From positions 82,317 through 146,316 of the forward strand of contig MEFD01000025.1 in the NCBI GenBank assembly GCA_001724995.1: a stretch of DNA of 64,000 bases. The letters are read 5' to 3'. The position numbers were made by a program, and so were the translations under genes. The DNA comes from Rubrivivax sp. SCN 71-131 (GTDB lineage: Bacteria > Pseudomonadota > Gammaproteobacteria > Burkholderiales > Burkholderiaceae_C). Of the stretch, positions 49,860-61,523 are shown piece after piece. The notes beneath the pieces were generated by a model that was not told the origin of the DNA, searched no databases, and was given only the letters and a program-made list of their open reading frames with translations. How positions within the stretch are numbered: the first letter of the stretch is position 1; each line of letters begins with the position of its first letter.

Positions 49860-50813
49860 TCAGCCGGGCTGGAAGGAACGGACTGTCGCCTCGATCCCCT
49901 CCTCGTAGGGCGTGATGCGGAAGGCGGGGTAGCGCTGCATGAAACGCTCGCTCGAGAACACGAGATCCTGCGTGTGCTGGTAGCGGATCTCGCGCAGTTC
50001 GCGCAGGATGGGAACGACGACCCCGAGCACCGACTGAACCGCGCCAGGCAGCACCTGCACGCCTTGGGGTGCGCCGAGCAGCCCGGCCGACATCCGCAGC
50101 AGCGCGCGCGAGGTCGGCGCCGGCGCCATCGTCGGCAGGTGCCAGGCCTGCCCGTACGCACCCTCGTCCAGCGCCAGTTCGACCAGGCCGCGCGCAGCGT
50201 CGGGCACATAGGTGTAGCTGTGCAGCCGGTCGGGGTCGCCGAGCCACTGTGCCTTCTTGCCGCGCAACTGGCGCTCGATCGCCGCGGCGAAGAGCACGGT
50301 GTTGCGCGCGCCGGGGCCGTAGAAGTCCGACGCACGTGCGATCAGCACCGATATCCCGTCCTCATGCGCCGCGCGCAGCAGGCGCTCGCCGATCGCCTTG
50401 CGTACGCGACCCTTGCGCGAGGGCGGCTGCTGCGGATGGCCCTCGCGGATCGGCTGTTGCAGTGGGGCGGGCCCATAAGCGTAGATGTTGTCGAACAGCA
50501 CCAGCCGCAGGCCGTGCGTGCGCGCCGCGGCGATGGCGTTCTCGATCACGCGGGGCCAGTCGCGCTCCCAGACGCGGGCCGCATAGGGCAGGCCCAGCGT
50601 GAGGTAGAGGTGCGTGGCGTCGGCGCTGGCCGCAAGGAGCGATTCGGCATCGAGCGCATCCACGCGCCGGTGCGCACGCTTGCTGCCGGGCCCGGTGTTC
50701 GCCGGCCGTGTACGGCTGGCGAGCGCATGCGGGATGCTGCGGCGCGCGAGTTCCTCGGCGCTCGCGCAGCCGACGACACCATCGCCGAGGATGAGATGCA
50801 GGCGCTGGTTCAC
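49860..50813 (-). CDS. NAD-dependent epimerase/dehydratase (extended SDR)
   Basis: A 317-aa extended short-chain dehydrogenase. It has HLILGDGVVGCASAEELARRSIPHALASRTR as an atypical Rossmann start (GxxxxG), YLTLGLPYAARVWERDWPRVIENAIAAARTHG, LVLFDNIYAYGP with a YxxxK-like region near RKAIGERLLRAAHEDGISVLIARASDFYGP, and a C-terminal substrate part. The start is a GTG at 50813 with AGGAGG 6 nt upstream. The substrate is unknown. It is on the same strand as the 326-aa gene but separated from it by 146 bp. Confidence 0.88.
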   Translation of the reverse strand: MNQRLHLILGDGVVGCASAEELARRSIPHALASRTRPANTGPGSKRAHRRVDALDAESLLAASADATHLYLTLGLPYAARVWERDWPRVIENAIAAARTHGLRLVLFDNIYAYGPAPLQQPIREGHPQQPPSRKGRVRKAIGERLLRAAHEDGISVLIARASDFYGPGARNTVLFAAAIERQLRGKKAQWLGDPDRLHSYTYVPDAARGLVELALDEGAYGQAWHLPTMAPAPTSRALLRMSAGLLGAPQGVQVLPGAVQSVLGVVVPILRELREIRYQHTQDLVFSSERFMQRYPAFRITPYEEGIEATVRSFQPG

Positions 50814-50941
50814 GGAGATCCTCCTGGCGCGTCTTGCGGACAGGCGCGCATGGTGCGACGGCGGACGAGGACGCACAAGGCCCGGTGCCGGGCGCAAGGC
50901 CCCGGTTCCATCGCTGGACTTCGGCGCGCCTGCGCCGATGT

Positions 50942-51991
50942 TCAGCCGCGCCGCATCGCGGCGATGGCGCCCGCCGCCTCCGCAACCAGCGCCGGCCCGC
51001 GGTAGATGAGCCCGGTGTAGATCTGCACGAGGTCGGCGCCGGCCTCGATCTTGGCGCGCGCATCGGCGCCGCTCATCACGCCGCCGACGCCGATGATCGG
51101 GAAGCCGGGTCCCAGCGCCGCGCGCAGGGCGCCGATGACGCGGTTGCTCGCCTCGAACACTGGCGCACCGCTCAGGCCCCCGGCCTCCGCGGCATGCGGC
51201 AGGCCTTGCACGGCCTCGCGTGCCAGCGTGGTGTTGGTGGCGATCACGCCGTCCATGCCGTGGCGCTGCAGCGTCGCAGCGATGATCGCGATCTGTGCTT
51301 CGTCCAGATCCGGCGCAATCTTCAGGAACATCGGCACGCGGCGGGTGGCGTCGGCGGCAAGCTCGTCGCGTTGCGCGACCAGCGCGGCCAGCAGCGCGTC
51401 CAGCGCCTCGTCGCCCTGCAAGGCGCGCAGGTTCTTGGTGTTCGGGCTCGAGACGTTGATCGTCACGTAGTCGGCGTACGGTGCCACGCCGCGCAGCCCG
51501 ATCAGGTAGTCGTCGACCGCGTGCTCGATCGGCGTGCTCGCGTTCTTGCCGATGTTCAGGCCGACGAGGCCGCCGCGGGCGCGAAAGCTGTGGGCGCGGC
51601 GCACGTTGGCGAGAAAGCTCTCGAGCCCTTCGTTGTTGAAGCCCAGGCGGTTGATCAGCGCCTGCCGCTGCGGCAGGCGGAACATGCGCGGTCTGGCGTT
51701 GCCGGGCTGGCTCTTGGGCGTCACCGTGCCGACCTCGATGAAGCCGAAGCCCATCGCGCCCAGGCCGTCGATGCAGCGGCCGTTCTTGTCCAGGCCGGCA
51801 GCCAGCCCGAGCCGGTTCGGGAAGCGCAGCCCGGCGAGCGTCACCGGGTCATCGACGCGTGTTCCGGCCCAGAGGCACTGCGCCGGCGTGTTCTGCAACC
51901 GGGCGATGGAGGACAGCGTCAGCTCGTGCGCCTGCTCCGGGTCCAGGCCGAAGAGGAAGGGGCGGGCGAGCGGGTAGGGCAGCAGCGGCAT
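50942..51991 (-). CDS. pyrD: Dihydroorotate dehydrogenase (quinone), class 2
   Basis: A 349-aa membrane-associated flavoprotein that oxidises dihydroorotate to orotate with ubiquinone in pyrimidine synthesis. Features are [26 protein letters not shown] (amphipathic quinone tunnel), [49 protein letters not shown] with the class 2 catalytic Ser, and [46 protein letters not shown]. It is divergent from rpiA. Confidence 0.97.
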   Translation of the reverse strand: MPLLPYPLARPFLFGLDPEQAHELTLSSIARLQNTPAQCLWAGTRVDDPVTLAGLRFPNRLGLAAGLDKNGRCIDGLGAMGFGFIEVGTVTPKSQPGNARPRMFRLPQRQALINRLGFNNEGLESFLANVRRAHSFRARGGLVGLNIGKNASTPIEHAVDDYLIGLRGVAPYADYVTINVSSPNTKNLRALQGDEALDALLAALVAQRDELAADATRRVPMFLKIAPDLDEAQIAIIAATLQRHGMDGVIATNTTLAREAVQGLPHAAEAGGLSGAPVFEASNRVIGALRAALGPGFPIIGVGGVMSGADARAKIEAGADLVQIYTGLIYRGPALVAEAAGAIAAMRRG

Positions 51992-52041
51992 GGCGCGCGA
52001 ATTGTCGCAGCCGGGGCCGCGGCCCGGATAATCGCCGTCCC

Positions 52042-52710
52042 ATGACGCAGGACGAACTCAAGGCCCAGGTGGGGCAGGCGGCGGTGGACTTGGTGCCCGA
52101 GGGGGCGGTCATCGGGGTCGGAACCGGCTCGACGGTGAATCACTTCATCGACGCGCTGGCACGCGCCGGGCGTGCGGTCGCCGGCGCGGTCTCGAGCTCC
52201 GACGCCAGCAGCCAGCGGCTGCGCGCGCACGGCATCCCCGTGCTCGAGGCGTGCGCGGTGCAGCGCCTGCCCGTGTACGTCGACGGGGCCGACGAGATCG
52301 ACGCGCTCGGCTTCATGATCAAGGGCGGGGGTGCCGCGCTCACGCGCGAGAAGATCGTCGCCGACCTCGCCGAGCGCTTCGTCTGCATCGCCGACCAGAG
52401 CAAGCTCGTTCCAGTGCTCGGCGCCTTCCCGCTGCCGGTGGAGGTGATCCCGATGGCGGTGGCGCAGCTCGTGCGGCGCTTCGCCACGCTTGGCGGCAGC
52501 GCCACGCTGCGCGAGGGCGTGCGTACCGACAACGGCCTGCCCATCCTCGACGTGCGCGGGCTTTCGATCACCGATCCGCTGGCCATGGAGGCGCAGGTCA
52601 GCCAGTGGCCGGGCGTCGTCACCGTCGGCATCTTCGCGCGCCATCGCGCCAGCGTCTGCCTGCTCGGGACGCCCGAGGGCGTCAGGCGCATCGACTTCGC
52701 ACCGCTGTAG
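52042..52710 (+). CDS. rpiA: Ribose-5-phosphate isomerase A
   Basis: A 222-aa enzyme of the pentose phosphate pathway. It shows [18 protein letters not shown] (phosphate loop), [28 protein letters not shown] (catalytic Glu/Lys region) and [16 protein letters not shown]. The start at 52042 is right after a GATAAT hexamer (52027-52032). It overlaps mnmC on the other strand by 29 bp. Confidence 0.97.
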   Translation: MTQDELKAQVGQAAVDLVPEGAVIGVGTGSTVNHFIDALARAGRAVAGAVSSSDASSQRLRAHGIPVLEACAVQRLPVYVDGADEIDALGFMIKGGGAALTREKIVADLAERFVCIADQSKLVPVLGAFPLPVEVIPMAVAQLVRRFATLGGSATLREGVRTDNGLPILDVRGLSITDPLAMEAQVSQWPGVVTVGIFARHRASVCLLGTPEGVRRIDFAPL

Positions 52711-54676
52711 CCAGTGAGGCATCCGCTGCCGCGCGCGCCAGCGCCGCGTCGCGCTCGGCCGCGCGTGCGGCACGCACGACGAAGCGCCCGGGGTCGACGG
52801 CATCGACGAGGCTTTGCTCGAGCGGCAGCGGCGTCCCCGCGATGCGCGCGGCGACCAGCTCGGCCAGCAGCGGCGCCAGCGTCAGGCCGCGCGAACCGAA
52901 GGCACAGGCCAGGTGCACGCCGCCCTCGCGCGGCAGCAGCCGCGCCTGATCGAGGCGCGTGCCCGGGGCGGTCTGCAGCGCAGGCAGCGGCCCGGCGAGC
53001 GGGAGCCGGTCGCTGGTGTACACGCGCCAGCCCACGCGCCCATGCCGGGCGGCGGGATCCGCCGGCGCCTGCAGGCCGCACAGGCGCTGCAACCGGGCGA
53101 AGTTGGCGTCATGCTCGGCGTCGCGAAGCTGCGGCTCATCATCGTCCTGCTGCCGCGTGGCGCCGCAGAGCAGGCCGCCGCCGGGCAACGGCAGCGCGTA
53201 GCCGTCACCGGCGAGCGCGCAGCGCAGCGGCACCGGTCCGTCGAAGCCGCTGACCTGTCCGCGCTCGCGCGCCAGGGGAAAGGGCGGCGCGCCGATGCTC
53301 GCCAGCAGCGCATTCGCCTGCTCGGCATTGGCGAGAACGACGTCGGGCGCCCGTGCGAGCACGCGACCCGCCTCGTCCAGCGCCAGCCATTGGCGGCCCT
53401 CGCGCCGCAGGGCATGCACGTCGCTGCCGTAGTGGCAGTGCACACCCGGCCGGGACAGCCGTTGCATGACCAGGGCCACCGGCGCCACCCAGCCGCCGCT
53501 CGGATAGAACCAGGCCGGCAGGGTGATGGCGACGCCGGCACGCGCGCTCGCGGCCAGCGGATCCAGGGCCTGCACGAAGTCCTTCGGCAGACCCAGGCGG
53601 TCGAGCCTGGCCTGCATCGCGGCGAGATCCAGCTCGCGCTCGACGCGCAGCAGGCCGCTGCCGTCGTTGGGCACGCGCTTCGGATCCAGCCCGGCAAGCA
53701 GGCGGGTGCTGTGCAGCGCCCCGGCGCGCAGCACGCGGGCGTGCAGGCTGTCTTCGGCGTGCACGGTGGCGTGGAAGATGCCCGCCAGGCGGCTGCCGTT
53801 GTCGCCGGGCTGCGGCACGCGGCGCTCCAGCACCGTGACCTCGAAGCCGAGTGCCGCCAGGGCTGCGGCGCTGCACGCTCCCGCCAGGGCGGCGCCGACG
53901 ACGATGGCGCGGCGCGGCGCATCGGCCGCATCGGCCAGGTCGGGTGCCGGGGACGCCGCGCGGCGTCGATCGCGCGGCATGTGCTGCGCGCGCAGGGTCT
54001 GGCGCTTGTCGCCTGCGGCTTCGACACGCTCGCAGACGAAGCCTGCGCCGGACAAACCGTCGCGCACGCTGCGTGCCACGCTCCAGGTGGCGGCCGTGGC
54101 GCCGGGCGCGGCGCGCCGGCCGAGCGCCTTCAGCACGCGCGCGTCCCACATGCGCGGGTTGCGCTCGGGTGCGAAGCCGTCGAGGTAGAAGGCGTCGGCG
54201 GCAAAGACGAGTTGCGGCAGCAGTTCCTGCACGTCGCCGAAGGCCAGCAGAAGCCGCAGGGCGCCTGCCTCGAAGTCCAGGCGGTGCAGTCCGCACACGG
54301 GCGCTGGCCAGGCGCGCAGCAGCAGCTCGGCCAGCGCCTGATGGGGCTGGTCGCGGTGCGCGCGCGCCAGGTCTTGGGCGCGCGGCGGGTGCGCATCGAT
54401 GGAGACGAAGTGCAGCCGCGCCGGCCGCGCCGGATCGTCGCGCCACGCGGCCCAGGTGGCGAGCAGGTTGTGGCCCAGGCCGAAGCCGGTCTCGGCGATC
54501 GTGAAGTCGCCGCGTCCGGCCCAGCGCCGGGGCAGGCCGTTGCCCGCAAGAAAGACGGCGCGCGCCTGCGCCTGGGCGCCACTGCGCGGGTGGTAGACGT
54601 CGCCGAAGGCGGGCGCGCGCGGCGTGCCGTCTTCGTCCCAGGCGATGTGCGCCGGCGCGATCGGCAAGGCCTTCAC
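52682..54676 (-). CDS. mnmC: Bifunctional tRNA wobble-uridine modification enzyme MnmC
   Basis: A 664-aa fusion. The N-terminal methyltransferase half (MnmC2/MnmD; about 1-240) has [39 protein letters not shown] and [22 protein letters not shown]. The C-terminal FAD-dependent half (MnmC1; about 250-664) has [30 protein letters not shown]. Together they turn cmnm5s2U34 to mnm5s2U34. GTG start. A terminator for efp sits just upstream of its start. Confidence 0.96.
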   Translation of the reverse strand: MKALPIAPAHIAWDEDGTPRAPAFGDVYHPRSGAQAQARAVFLAGNGLPRRWAGRGDFTIAETGFGLGHNLLATWAAWRDDPARPARLHFVSIDAHPPRAQDLARAHRDQPHQALAELLLRAWPAPVCGLHRLDFEAGALRLLLAFGDVQELLPQLVFAADAFYLDGFAPERNPRMWDARVLKALGRRAAPGATAATWSVARSVRDGLSGAGFVCERVEAAGDKRQTLRAQHMPRDRRRAASPAPDLADAADAPRRAIVVGAALAGACSAAALAALGFEVTVLERRVPQPGDNGSRLAGIFHATVHAEDSLHARVLRAGALHSTRLLAGLDPKRVPNDGSGLLRVERELDLAAMQARLDRLGLPKDFVQALDPLAASARAGVAITLPAWFYPSGGWVAPVALVMQRLSRPGVHCHYGSDVHALRREGRQWLALDEAGRVLARAPDVVLANAEQANALLASIGAPPFPLARERGQVSGFDGPVPLRCALAGDGYALPLPGGGLLCGATRQQDDDEPQLRDAEHDANFARLQRLCGLQAPADPAARHGRVGWRVYTSDRLPLAGPLPALQTAPGTRLDQARLLPREGGVHLACAFGSRGLTLAPLLAELVAARIAGTPLPLEQSLVDAVDPGRFVVRAARAAERDAALARAAADASLATAVRSRCA

Positions 54677-54701
54677 CCGCGGATCCTTCGCCAGGCCCGC
54701 G

Positions 54702-54727
54702 AAAAAGGGGCACCCGCAGGTGCCCCT
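54702..54727 (-). terminator. Rho-independent terminator of efp
   Basis: On the minus strand a GGGGCACC/GGTGCCCC 8-bp stem with a 4-nt loop is followed by TTTTT (54706-54702), 25 bp after the efp stop. It lies directly before the mnmC GTG. Confidence 0.8.
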
Positions 54728-54750
54728 CGTGGCGAGCGCCGATGCATGGC

Positions 54751-55305
54751 TTACACGCGCTTGCGGTACTCGTGCGTGCGCGTGTCGATCTCGATGCGGT
54801 CGCCGCTCTCGACGAAGATCGGCACGGCGACCTCGAACCCGGTGCTCTTGAGCTTGGCCGGCTTCAGCACCTTGCCGGAGGTGTCGCCCTTGACGGCCGG
54901 GTCGGTCTCGATCTCGCGCACGACGGTGGTCGGCAGCTCGACCGAGATCGCCTTGCCGTCATAGAAGGTCACCTCGACTTCCATGCCGTCCTCCAGGTAC
55001 TGGATGGCGTCGCCCATGTTGTCGGCCTCGACCTCGTACTGGTTGTACTCGGTGTCCATGAAGACGTACATCGGATCGGCGAAGTAGGAGTAGGTGCACT
55101 CCTTCTTGTCGAGGATGATCTGCTCCATCTTGTCGTCGGCCTTGAAGACGAGCTCCGTGCCCGAGTTGTTGAGCAGGTTCTTCATCTTCATGCGTACGGT
55201 GGAGGCGCCGCGGCCGCCGCGGCTGTACTCGGTCTTGAGCACGACCATCGGGTCCTTGCCCTGCATGATGACGTTGCCGGCGCGGATTTCCTGAGCGAGC
55301 TTCAT
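54751..55305 (-). CDS. efp: Elongation factor P, arginine type
   Basis: A 184-aa EF-P that rescues ribosomes stalled at polyproline. It begins [36 protein letters not shown]. The tip of the KOW-domain loop is Arg32 rather than Lys, which identifies the EarP/rhamnosylation subfamily; the matching earP gene lies just upstream on the same strand. Two OB domains follow. Confidence 0.97.
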   Translation of the reverse strand: MKLAQEIRAGNVIMQGKDPMVVLKTEYSRGGRGASTVRMKMKNLLNNSGTELVFKADDKMEQIILDKKECTYSYFADPMYVFMDTEYNQYEVEADNMGDAIQYLEDGMEVEVTFYDGKAISVELPTTVVREIETDPAVKGDTSGKVLKPAKLKSTGFEVAVPIFVESGDRIEIDTRTHEYRKRV

Positions 55306-55490
55306 GGCGTGGTTCCTGCGGGGAGATGGTTCCGCGGCGGGCGTCGGCGCCCGGCGGACGGGGTCTGGAGTCGCCGCCGCGACGGCGCTGCTGTTGCGGC
55401 GCCGCCGCGGCGAAAGGGAGTTGCGCCGATGACCGATGGCCGATGGCCCATCCCCATCCGGCAATGGCCTGCTGCGCAAAGCCCGACATT

Positions 55491-56558
55491 CTAACCGCCG
55501 GCCGGCCCGGCGGGCCGCGTCTTGCGCAGCCGCCGCGGTGCGACGAAGGCGAGCAGGCTCTCGACGAGTTCCGGTCCGGATGCGAGCCGCTCGCGCCAGG
55601 CCTCGTGCACGGCCTGCCAGGCGGGCAGGGGCGGCAGCGCCTGCGGCCATGACGCGAGGCCGTTCCAGGCCAGATGCAGCCGGCGGATCTCCTCTGCCTG
55701 CGCCGTCTGCTGCCCCTGCAGCAACAGGTCGAGCCAGGCCCGCAGCTTGGCGGCATGTACGCCGTCACGCTGCGGGTAGATCTGCCACAGCATGGGCTTG
55801 GCCGCCCACTGCGCACGCACGAAGGAGTCCTCGCCGCGCACGGCATTGAGGTCGCAGCTCCACAGCAGCCGGTCGAAGTCGGTCTGCGTGAGCCACGGCA
55901 GCTCGATCACCCGCAAGCCCGCGGGCTTCTCCAGCGCCCGCAACTGCTGCTGCGCCGCGCCGGGTGCAGCCAGCAGCAGCGTCGGCGCCTGGGCCAGCCG
56001 CGCAAGCCAGGCCTGCAGCGCCGGCTGCGCATAGCCAAAGAGGCTGCAGCTGCGCTCGTGCGCCGCCGGCGTCCAGCCGCGGGCCTCCAGCCAGGATCGG
56101 CCGTCGAAGCCTTGCATCGCCTGCAGCAGGCCGCCTTCGCGCAGCAGGCCGCCGGTGCGTGCCGTGAAGCCGGGATAGAAGAACCACTTGACGAGCCCCG
56201 AGGCCTGAGGCGAGGGCAGGCCGTGGGAGCGCTCGACGTAGGCTTCTGCGCACAGGTACTCGAGGTTGAGCCACACCGGCGGCGGCTGCTGTTGCGCCAT
56301 CGCCTGCACGAAGGCCGATGGCGGATCGCAGCCGAAGGCCTCGATGACGAACTCGCCCACCGCATCGGGTGCCGCCTCGGTCCAGGCCTGCACCTGCACG
56401 CCCGCAGCGCCGCCGGGCGCCATCCAGGCCAGGGCGCGCGCATCGTCCACCCACAGCCGTACCTGCTCGCCGCGTGTGGCGAGCTCGGCCGCCAGGCGCC
56501 AGCAGAAGCCGAGGTCGCCGTGGTTGTCGATGACGCGGCAGAAGATGTCCCAACGCAT
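55491..56558 (-). CDS. earP: EF-P arginine rhamnosyltransferase EarP
   Basis: A 355-aa GT-B glycosyltransferase that attaches rhamnose from dTDP-rhamnose to Arg32 of EF-P. It begins [30 protein letters not shown], the EarP signature with the catalytic Asp in the IDNHGDLG segment, and carries the C-terminal [36 protein letters not shown] substrate-binding block. It precedes efp by 185 bp, the typical pairing. Confidence 0.96.
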   Translation of the reverse strand: MRWDIFCRVIDNHGDLGFCWRLAAELATRGEQVRLWVDDARALAWMAPGGAAGVQVQAWTEAAPDAVGEFVIEAFGCDPPSAFVQAMAQQQPPPVWLNLEYLCAEAYVERSHGLPSPQASGLVKWFFYPGFTARTGGLLREGGLLQAMQGFDGRSWLEARGWTPAAHERSCSLFGYAQPALQAWLARLAQAPTLLLAAPGAAQQQLRALEKPAGLRVIELPWLTQTDFDRLLWSCDLNAVRGEDSFVRAQWAAKPMLWQIYPQRDGVHAAKLRAWLDLLLQGQQTAQAEEIRRLHLAWNGLASWPQALPPLPAWQAVHEAWRERLASGPELVESLLAFVAPRRLRKTRPAGPAGG

Positions 56559-56617
56559 GCCGCGATTCTCGGCTTCACCGCCGCGGGCTTGGACGGCGCT
56601 GCAAAATCGCTCGCGCG

Positions 56618-58649
56618 ATGAGCCCGACTTCAGCCGCCGACAAGCACGCCCCGGACCGAGCCGCCGAGGGCGCAAGCACCGGTGGGAGTGCGGGCGCAAG
56701 CACGGGCCCAGGCACGGGCCCAGGCACGGGCGAAAGGGCGGGCGACCTGCGCGAGCGCCTGCTGGCCGAGGTGGCGGGCTTGCCGGCCCTGCCCGGCGTC
56801 TACCGCTGGATCGACGACAAGGACCAGGTGCTCTACGTCGGCAAGGCGCGCAACCTGAAGAAGCGCGTCTCCAGCTACCTGCACAAGGACCACGGCGGCA
56901 CGCGCATCGGCCACATGGTGTCGCGCATCGCGCGGCTGGAGACGACGGTGGTGCGCAGCGAGGCCGAGGCGCTGCTGCTCGAGAACAACCTCATCAAGAC
57001 GCTCGCGCCGCGCTTCAACATCCTCTTTCGCGACGACAAGAGCTACCCCTATCTGAAGATCACCGGTGTGCGCATCGCCGAGGGCAGCGCGCCGATGAGC
57101 GCTGCCGAATGCCCGCGCGTGGCCTACTACCGCGGCAGTGTCGACCGCCGCCATCGCTGCTTCGGCCCGTACCCGAGCGCCTGGGCGGTGAAGGAGACGA
57201 TCCAGCTGCTGCAGAAGGTGTTCCTGCTGCGCAGCTGCGAGGACAGCGTCTACGCCAACCGCACGCGGCCCTGCCTGCTCTACCAGATCAAGCGCTGTTC
57301 GGCGCCGTGCGTGGGCTTCATCTCGCGGCAGGACTACGCGCGCGACGTGCAGGACGCCGAGCGCTTCCTGCTCGGCCAGCAGCAGCAACTCGTCGACGAA
57401 CTGCAGGCACAGATGATGCGGCACGCCGACGCGCTGGAATTCGAGCAGGCGGCGGCGCTGCGCGACCGCATCGGCGCGCTTTCGCGCGTGCTGCACCGGC
57501 AGGCGGTGGAGGAGAGCAGCCTCTCGGCCGTCGAGCGCGAGGCCGACATCCTCGCCGTCAAGGTCGCAGGCGGACGCGCCTGCGTCAACCTGGCGATGGT
57601 GCGCGGCGGGCGTCACCTCGGCGACCGCGCCCACTTCCCGGCCCATGTCGACGAAGGTGCGGCGCTCAGCAGCGAGGAGGCCGAGGACCGCGCGGCGCGC
57701 TCGCCCGAGGTCGCGGTGCTGGAGGCCTTCGTCGCCCAGCATTACCTCGGCCAGCCGGCGCCGCCGCTGCTGGTGACGAGCCACGCCATCGACGCCGAAC
57801 TCGTGGCCGCGCTCTCGGGAGCCTCTGGCACGCGCGTGCGCAGCGTGCACCATCCGCGCGAGCAGCGTCGCATCTGGCTCGAGATGGCGGTCAAGGGCGC
57901 GGAGCTGGCGCTGGCGCGGCTGCTTGCCGAAGAGGGCAGCCAGCGCGCGCGCACGTGTGCGCTCATCGAGGCGCTGGAGCTCGAGGTCGATGACCCGCAA
58001 CAGCTTCGCATCGAGTGCTTCGACGTCAGCCACACCGGTGGCGAGGCGGCGCAGGCCTCGTGCGTCGTCTACGAGCAGCATCGCATGCAGGGCAGCCAGT
58101 ACCGCCGCTACAACATCGAGGGCATCACCGGCGGCGACGACTACGCCGCCATGCGCCAGGTGCTGACGCGCCGTTACGCCCGCCTGGCCGAGATGGCGGC
58201 GACCGACCACGCCCGCCTGCCCGACCTGGTGCTCGTCGACGGCGGGCGGGGGCAGGTCGCGGTGGCGCGCGAGGTGTTCGAGGATCTCGGCCTGGACATC
58301 GGCATCCTCGTCGGCGTCGAGAAGGGGCAGGGGCGCAAGGTCGGGCTGGAGGAGCTGGTGTTCGCCGATGGCCGGCCCAAGGTCTGGCTCGGGCACGACT
58401 CGGCGGCGCTGATGCTGGTGGCGCAGATCCGCGACGAGGCGCACCGCTTCGCCATCACCGGCATGCGCGCGCGGCGTGCCAGCGTGCGCACGGGCGCCAG
58501 CCGGCTCGAGGACATCCCCGGAATCGGCCCGCGCAAGCGTGCACGGCTGCTGCAGCGATTTGGCGGCGTGCGCGGCGTCGCCGACGCCAGCGTCGACGAC
58601 CTCGCCGGCGTCGAGGGCATTTCGCGCGACCTGGCGGAGACGATCCATC

Positions 58650-58663
<14 letters not shown>
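56618..58663 (+). CDS. uvrC: UvrABC system protein C
   Basis: The dual-incision endonuclease of nucleotide excision repair (681 aa). The GIY-YIG domain is [35 protein letters not shown], the UVR motif is near [24 protein letters not shown], the RNase H-like 5' nuclease has [20 protein letters not shown] and [10 protein letters not shown], and HhH motifs end it ([25 protein letters not shown]). An unusual N-terminal extension (Gly/Ala/Thr-rich, about 40 residues) contains a 12-bp tandem repeat at 56701-56730 (CACGGGCCCAGG, 2.5 copies). Confidence 0.96.
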
Positions 58664-59207
<544 letters not shown>

Positions 59208-59247
59208 AGCGCCCGCGCGCGCCCGGGGTTTGAGTACCATCGGCCGC

Positions 59248-59814
59248 ATGTTCCTCACGGTCCCCACGCTGCTGACCTGGGCGCGCATCGCCGCGATTCC
59301 GCTCATCATCGGCGTCTTCTACCTGCCGCTGGACGTGCCCACGCGCAACCTTGCGGCCACCGTGATGTTCATCTTCTTCGCGCTCACCGACTGGCTGGAC
59401 GGCTGGCTGGCGCGCAAGCTCGATCAGACCTCGGCCTTCGGCGCCTTTCTCGACCCGGTGGCCGACAAGTTCCTCATCTGCGCCGCGCTCATCATCCTGC
59501 TCAAGCTGCAGCGCGTCGATGCACTGGTGGCGTTGATCATCATCGGGCGCGAGATCGCGATCTCGGCGCTGCGCGAATGGATGGCGCAGATCGGTGCTGC
59601 GCGCAGCGTCGCCGTGCACATGCTGGGCAAGCTGAAGACGACGACGCAGATGCTCGCCATCCCCTTCCTGCTCTACGACGGCGCGCTGCTGGGCGTCGTC
59701 GACACGCGCGTCTGGGGCACCGTCTTCATCTACATCGCGGCGCTGCTCACCGTGTGGTCGATGGTCTACTACCTGCGCAAGGCCATCCCGGAGATCCGGG
59801 CCCGGGTGCACTGA
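59248..59814 (+). CDS. pgsA: CDP-diacylglycerol-glycerol-3-phosphate 3-phosphatidyltransferase
   Basis: A 188-aa integral membrane enzyme that makes phosphatidylglycerophosphate. The CDP-alcohol phosphotransferase motif is DWLDGWLARKLDQTSAFGAFLDPVADK. It begins MFLTVPTLLTWARIAAIPL. It lies 40 bp after the lipoprotein gene and 10 bp before the EamA gene. Confidence 0.97.
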   Translation: MFLTVPTLLTWARIAAIPLIIGVFYLPLDVPTRNLAATVMFIFFALTDWLDGWLARKLDQTSAFGAFLDPVADKFLICAALIILLKLQRVDALVALIIIGREIAISALREWMAQIGAARSVAVHMLGKLKTTTQMLAIPFLLYDGALLGVVDTRVWGTVFIYIAALLTVWSMVYYLRKAIPEIRARVH

Positions 59815-59824
59815 TGGGAGCGCG

Positions 59825-60736
59825 TTGAACACGCCCCAGCCCGCCGCCGAGGCTCGCGCCGACGCCTGGGTGCAGGCGATGCCGGCGGTCTTCGTCTTCA
59901 TCTGGAGCACCGGCTTCGTCGTCGCGCGACTGGGCATGCCGCACGCGCCGCCGCTGTCCTTCCTCGCGCTGCGCTTCGCGCTTTCGGTGCCGATCTTTCT
60001 CCTCTGGGTCGCCCTGGCCCGGGCGCACTGGCCGCGCAACGGCATGCAGTGGCTGCACCTGGGCGTCACCGGCGCGCTGATGCATGGCGGCTACCTCGGC
60101 GGCGTGTGGGCCGCGATCAAGGGCGGACTCGGCGCCGGCACCGTGGCCCTGATCGTCGGGCTGCAGCCGCTGCTGACGGCCATCTGGCTCGCGCGGCAGG
60201 GGCCCGAGCACTCGATCCGGCCGCGGCAGTGGCTGGGCCTGCTGCTGGGGCTGGCCGGGCTCGTGCTCGTCGTGCTCGACCGCCTGGGCTCCGGCGAGGC
60301 GACGCCCGCCAATGTCGCGCTGGCGCTGCTGGCGCTGGCAGGCATCACCGTGGGCACGCTCTACCAGAAGCACAACGTCGCGCCATGCGACGTGCGTACG
60401 GCCTCGGTCGTGCAGCTGAGCGCCGCTTTCGTGGTGATGGCGCCGCTGGCCCTGCTCGAGCAAGAGCCGATCGTCTGGCACGTTGAGCTTCAGGCGGCGC
60501 TGGCCTGGTCCATCTTCGCGCTCACGCTGGGGGCGAGTTCGCTGCTGTTCCTGCTCATCCAGCGCGGCGCGGCCTCGCGCGTGAGCAGCCTCATGTACCT
60601 CGTGCCGCCGTGCACCGCGGTGCTGGCCTGGCTGCTGTTCGACGAGCCCCTGGGCGCTACGGTGATCGCCGGCATCGCGCTCACCGCGCTGGGTGTCGGA
60701 CTGGTGTTGCGTCAGGGCGCGCCGGCAGCGCGTTGA
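59825..60736 (+). CDS. EamA/DMT superfamily transporter
   Basis: A 303-aa protein with ten membrane helices in two EamA halves, starting with TTG (GGGAG 4 nt upstream). VFVFIWSTGFVVARLGMPHAPPLSFLALRFALSVPIF and LYQKHNVAPCDVRTASVVQLSAAFVVMAP mark the two repeats. Substrates of this family (amino acids, nucleosides, drugs) cannot be predicted. Confidence 0.92.
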   Translation: MNTPQPAAEARADAWVQAMPAVFVFIWSTGFVVARLGMPHAPPLSFLALRFALSVPIFLLWVALARAHWPRNGMQWLHLGVTGALMHGGYLGGVWAAIKGGLGAGTVALIVGLQPLLTAIWLARQGPEHSIRPRQWLGLLLGLAGLVLVVLDRLGSGEATPANVALALLALAGITVGTLYQKHNVAPCDVRTASVVQLSAAFVVMAPLALLEQEPIVWHVELQAALAWSIFALTLGASSLLFLLIQRGAASRVSSLMYLVPPCTAVLAWLLFDEPLGATVIAGIALTALGVGLVLRQGAPAAR

Positions 60737-60806
60737 GGCGCGTCACGCTTTGCGGCATAAGCCCGGATCAGGGTGTTTCCATGGGCATAGAATTTCGCGC
60801 CGTCCC

Positions 60807-60835
60807 TTGACACTGCCCGGGGCGGCGGCTGTAAT
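60807..60835 (+). promoter_or_regulatory. Near-consensus sigma-70 promoter of the HU gene
   Basis: TTGACA (60807-60812), a 17-bp spacer and TGTAAT (60830-60835) match consensus at 6 of 6 and 5 of 6 positions. It lies 94 bp before the HU start, suggesting strong constitutive expression. Confidence 0.85.
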
Positions 60836-60928
60836 GAACCGACGGTTTGCTCGTGTGCTTGGCGCGCTCCTTCACACATCGACACCCGACCGAACACCCC
60901 AAAGAGACCAGAGAGAGAGGGCCAGCAC

Positions 60929-61198
60929 GTGAACAAGACGGAACTGATCGAGCACATCGCCAAGCAGGCCGATATTTCCAAGGCAGCGGCCGCGCGAGCG
61001 CTCGAGGCGCTGATCGGCGGCGTGAAGTCCACGCTCAAGAAGAACGACAGCGTCAGCATCGCCGGCTTCGGCACCTTCGCGGTCACCAAGCGCAAGGCGC
61101 GCACCGGGCGCAACCCACGCACCGGCGCGGCGATCAAGATCAAGGCGGCGAAGGTGCCGAAATTCAAGCCCGGCAAGGCGCTGCGGGACGCGCTCTGA
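60929..61198 (+). CDS. hupB: DNA-binding protein HU
   Basis: An 89-aa nucleoid protein of the HU family. It begins [29 protein letters not shown] and has the arm region [44 protein letters not shown], with the RNPRTG-type Pro at the DNA-intercalating tip. GTG start at 60929. It is well expressed in most bacteria, consistent with the strong promoter upstream. Confidence 0.96.
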   Translation: MNKTELIEHIAKQADISKAAAARALEALIGGVKSTLKKNDSVSIAGFGTFAVTKRKARTGRNPRTGAAIKIKAAKVPKFKPGKALRDAL

Positions 61199-61262
61199 CA
61201 CGCGCCGAAGCAGCCCGCGCGTGCCGTGCCGGCCGCAGGCGCTTCGTCTTCGCGGCAGAGGC

Positions 61263-61338
61263 GGGTGCTTAGCTCAGTCGGTAGAGCGGCGCCCTTACAA
61301 GGCGTAGGTCGGCGGTTCGAGCCCGTCAGCACCCACCA
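61263..61338 (+). tRNA. tRNA-Val (anticodon UAC)
   Basis: A 76-nt tRNA with acceptor GGGTGCT/AGCACCC, encoded CCA and anticodon TAC in GCCCTTACAAGGC. The D- and T-arms are standard. It is 64 bp downstream of HU and may be transcribed with it. Confidence 0.97.
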
Positions 61339-61523
61339 CCCCGCGCGCGCGGCCGCGCGACAGCCCCGCTAGAATCGCTTCCCAGCCGTCGGCCGATCGG
61401 CCGCAGACCCAGCAAGGCGAACCACGGTTCGCCTTCTTCGTTTGCGCCGGCGCGACGCTTGTCCTGCCACCTCCTTCACCACCGCAGGGCGCGCCTGCCG
61501 CGCCCTGGGCAAGGCCGCGCCAC

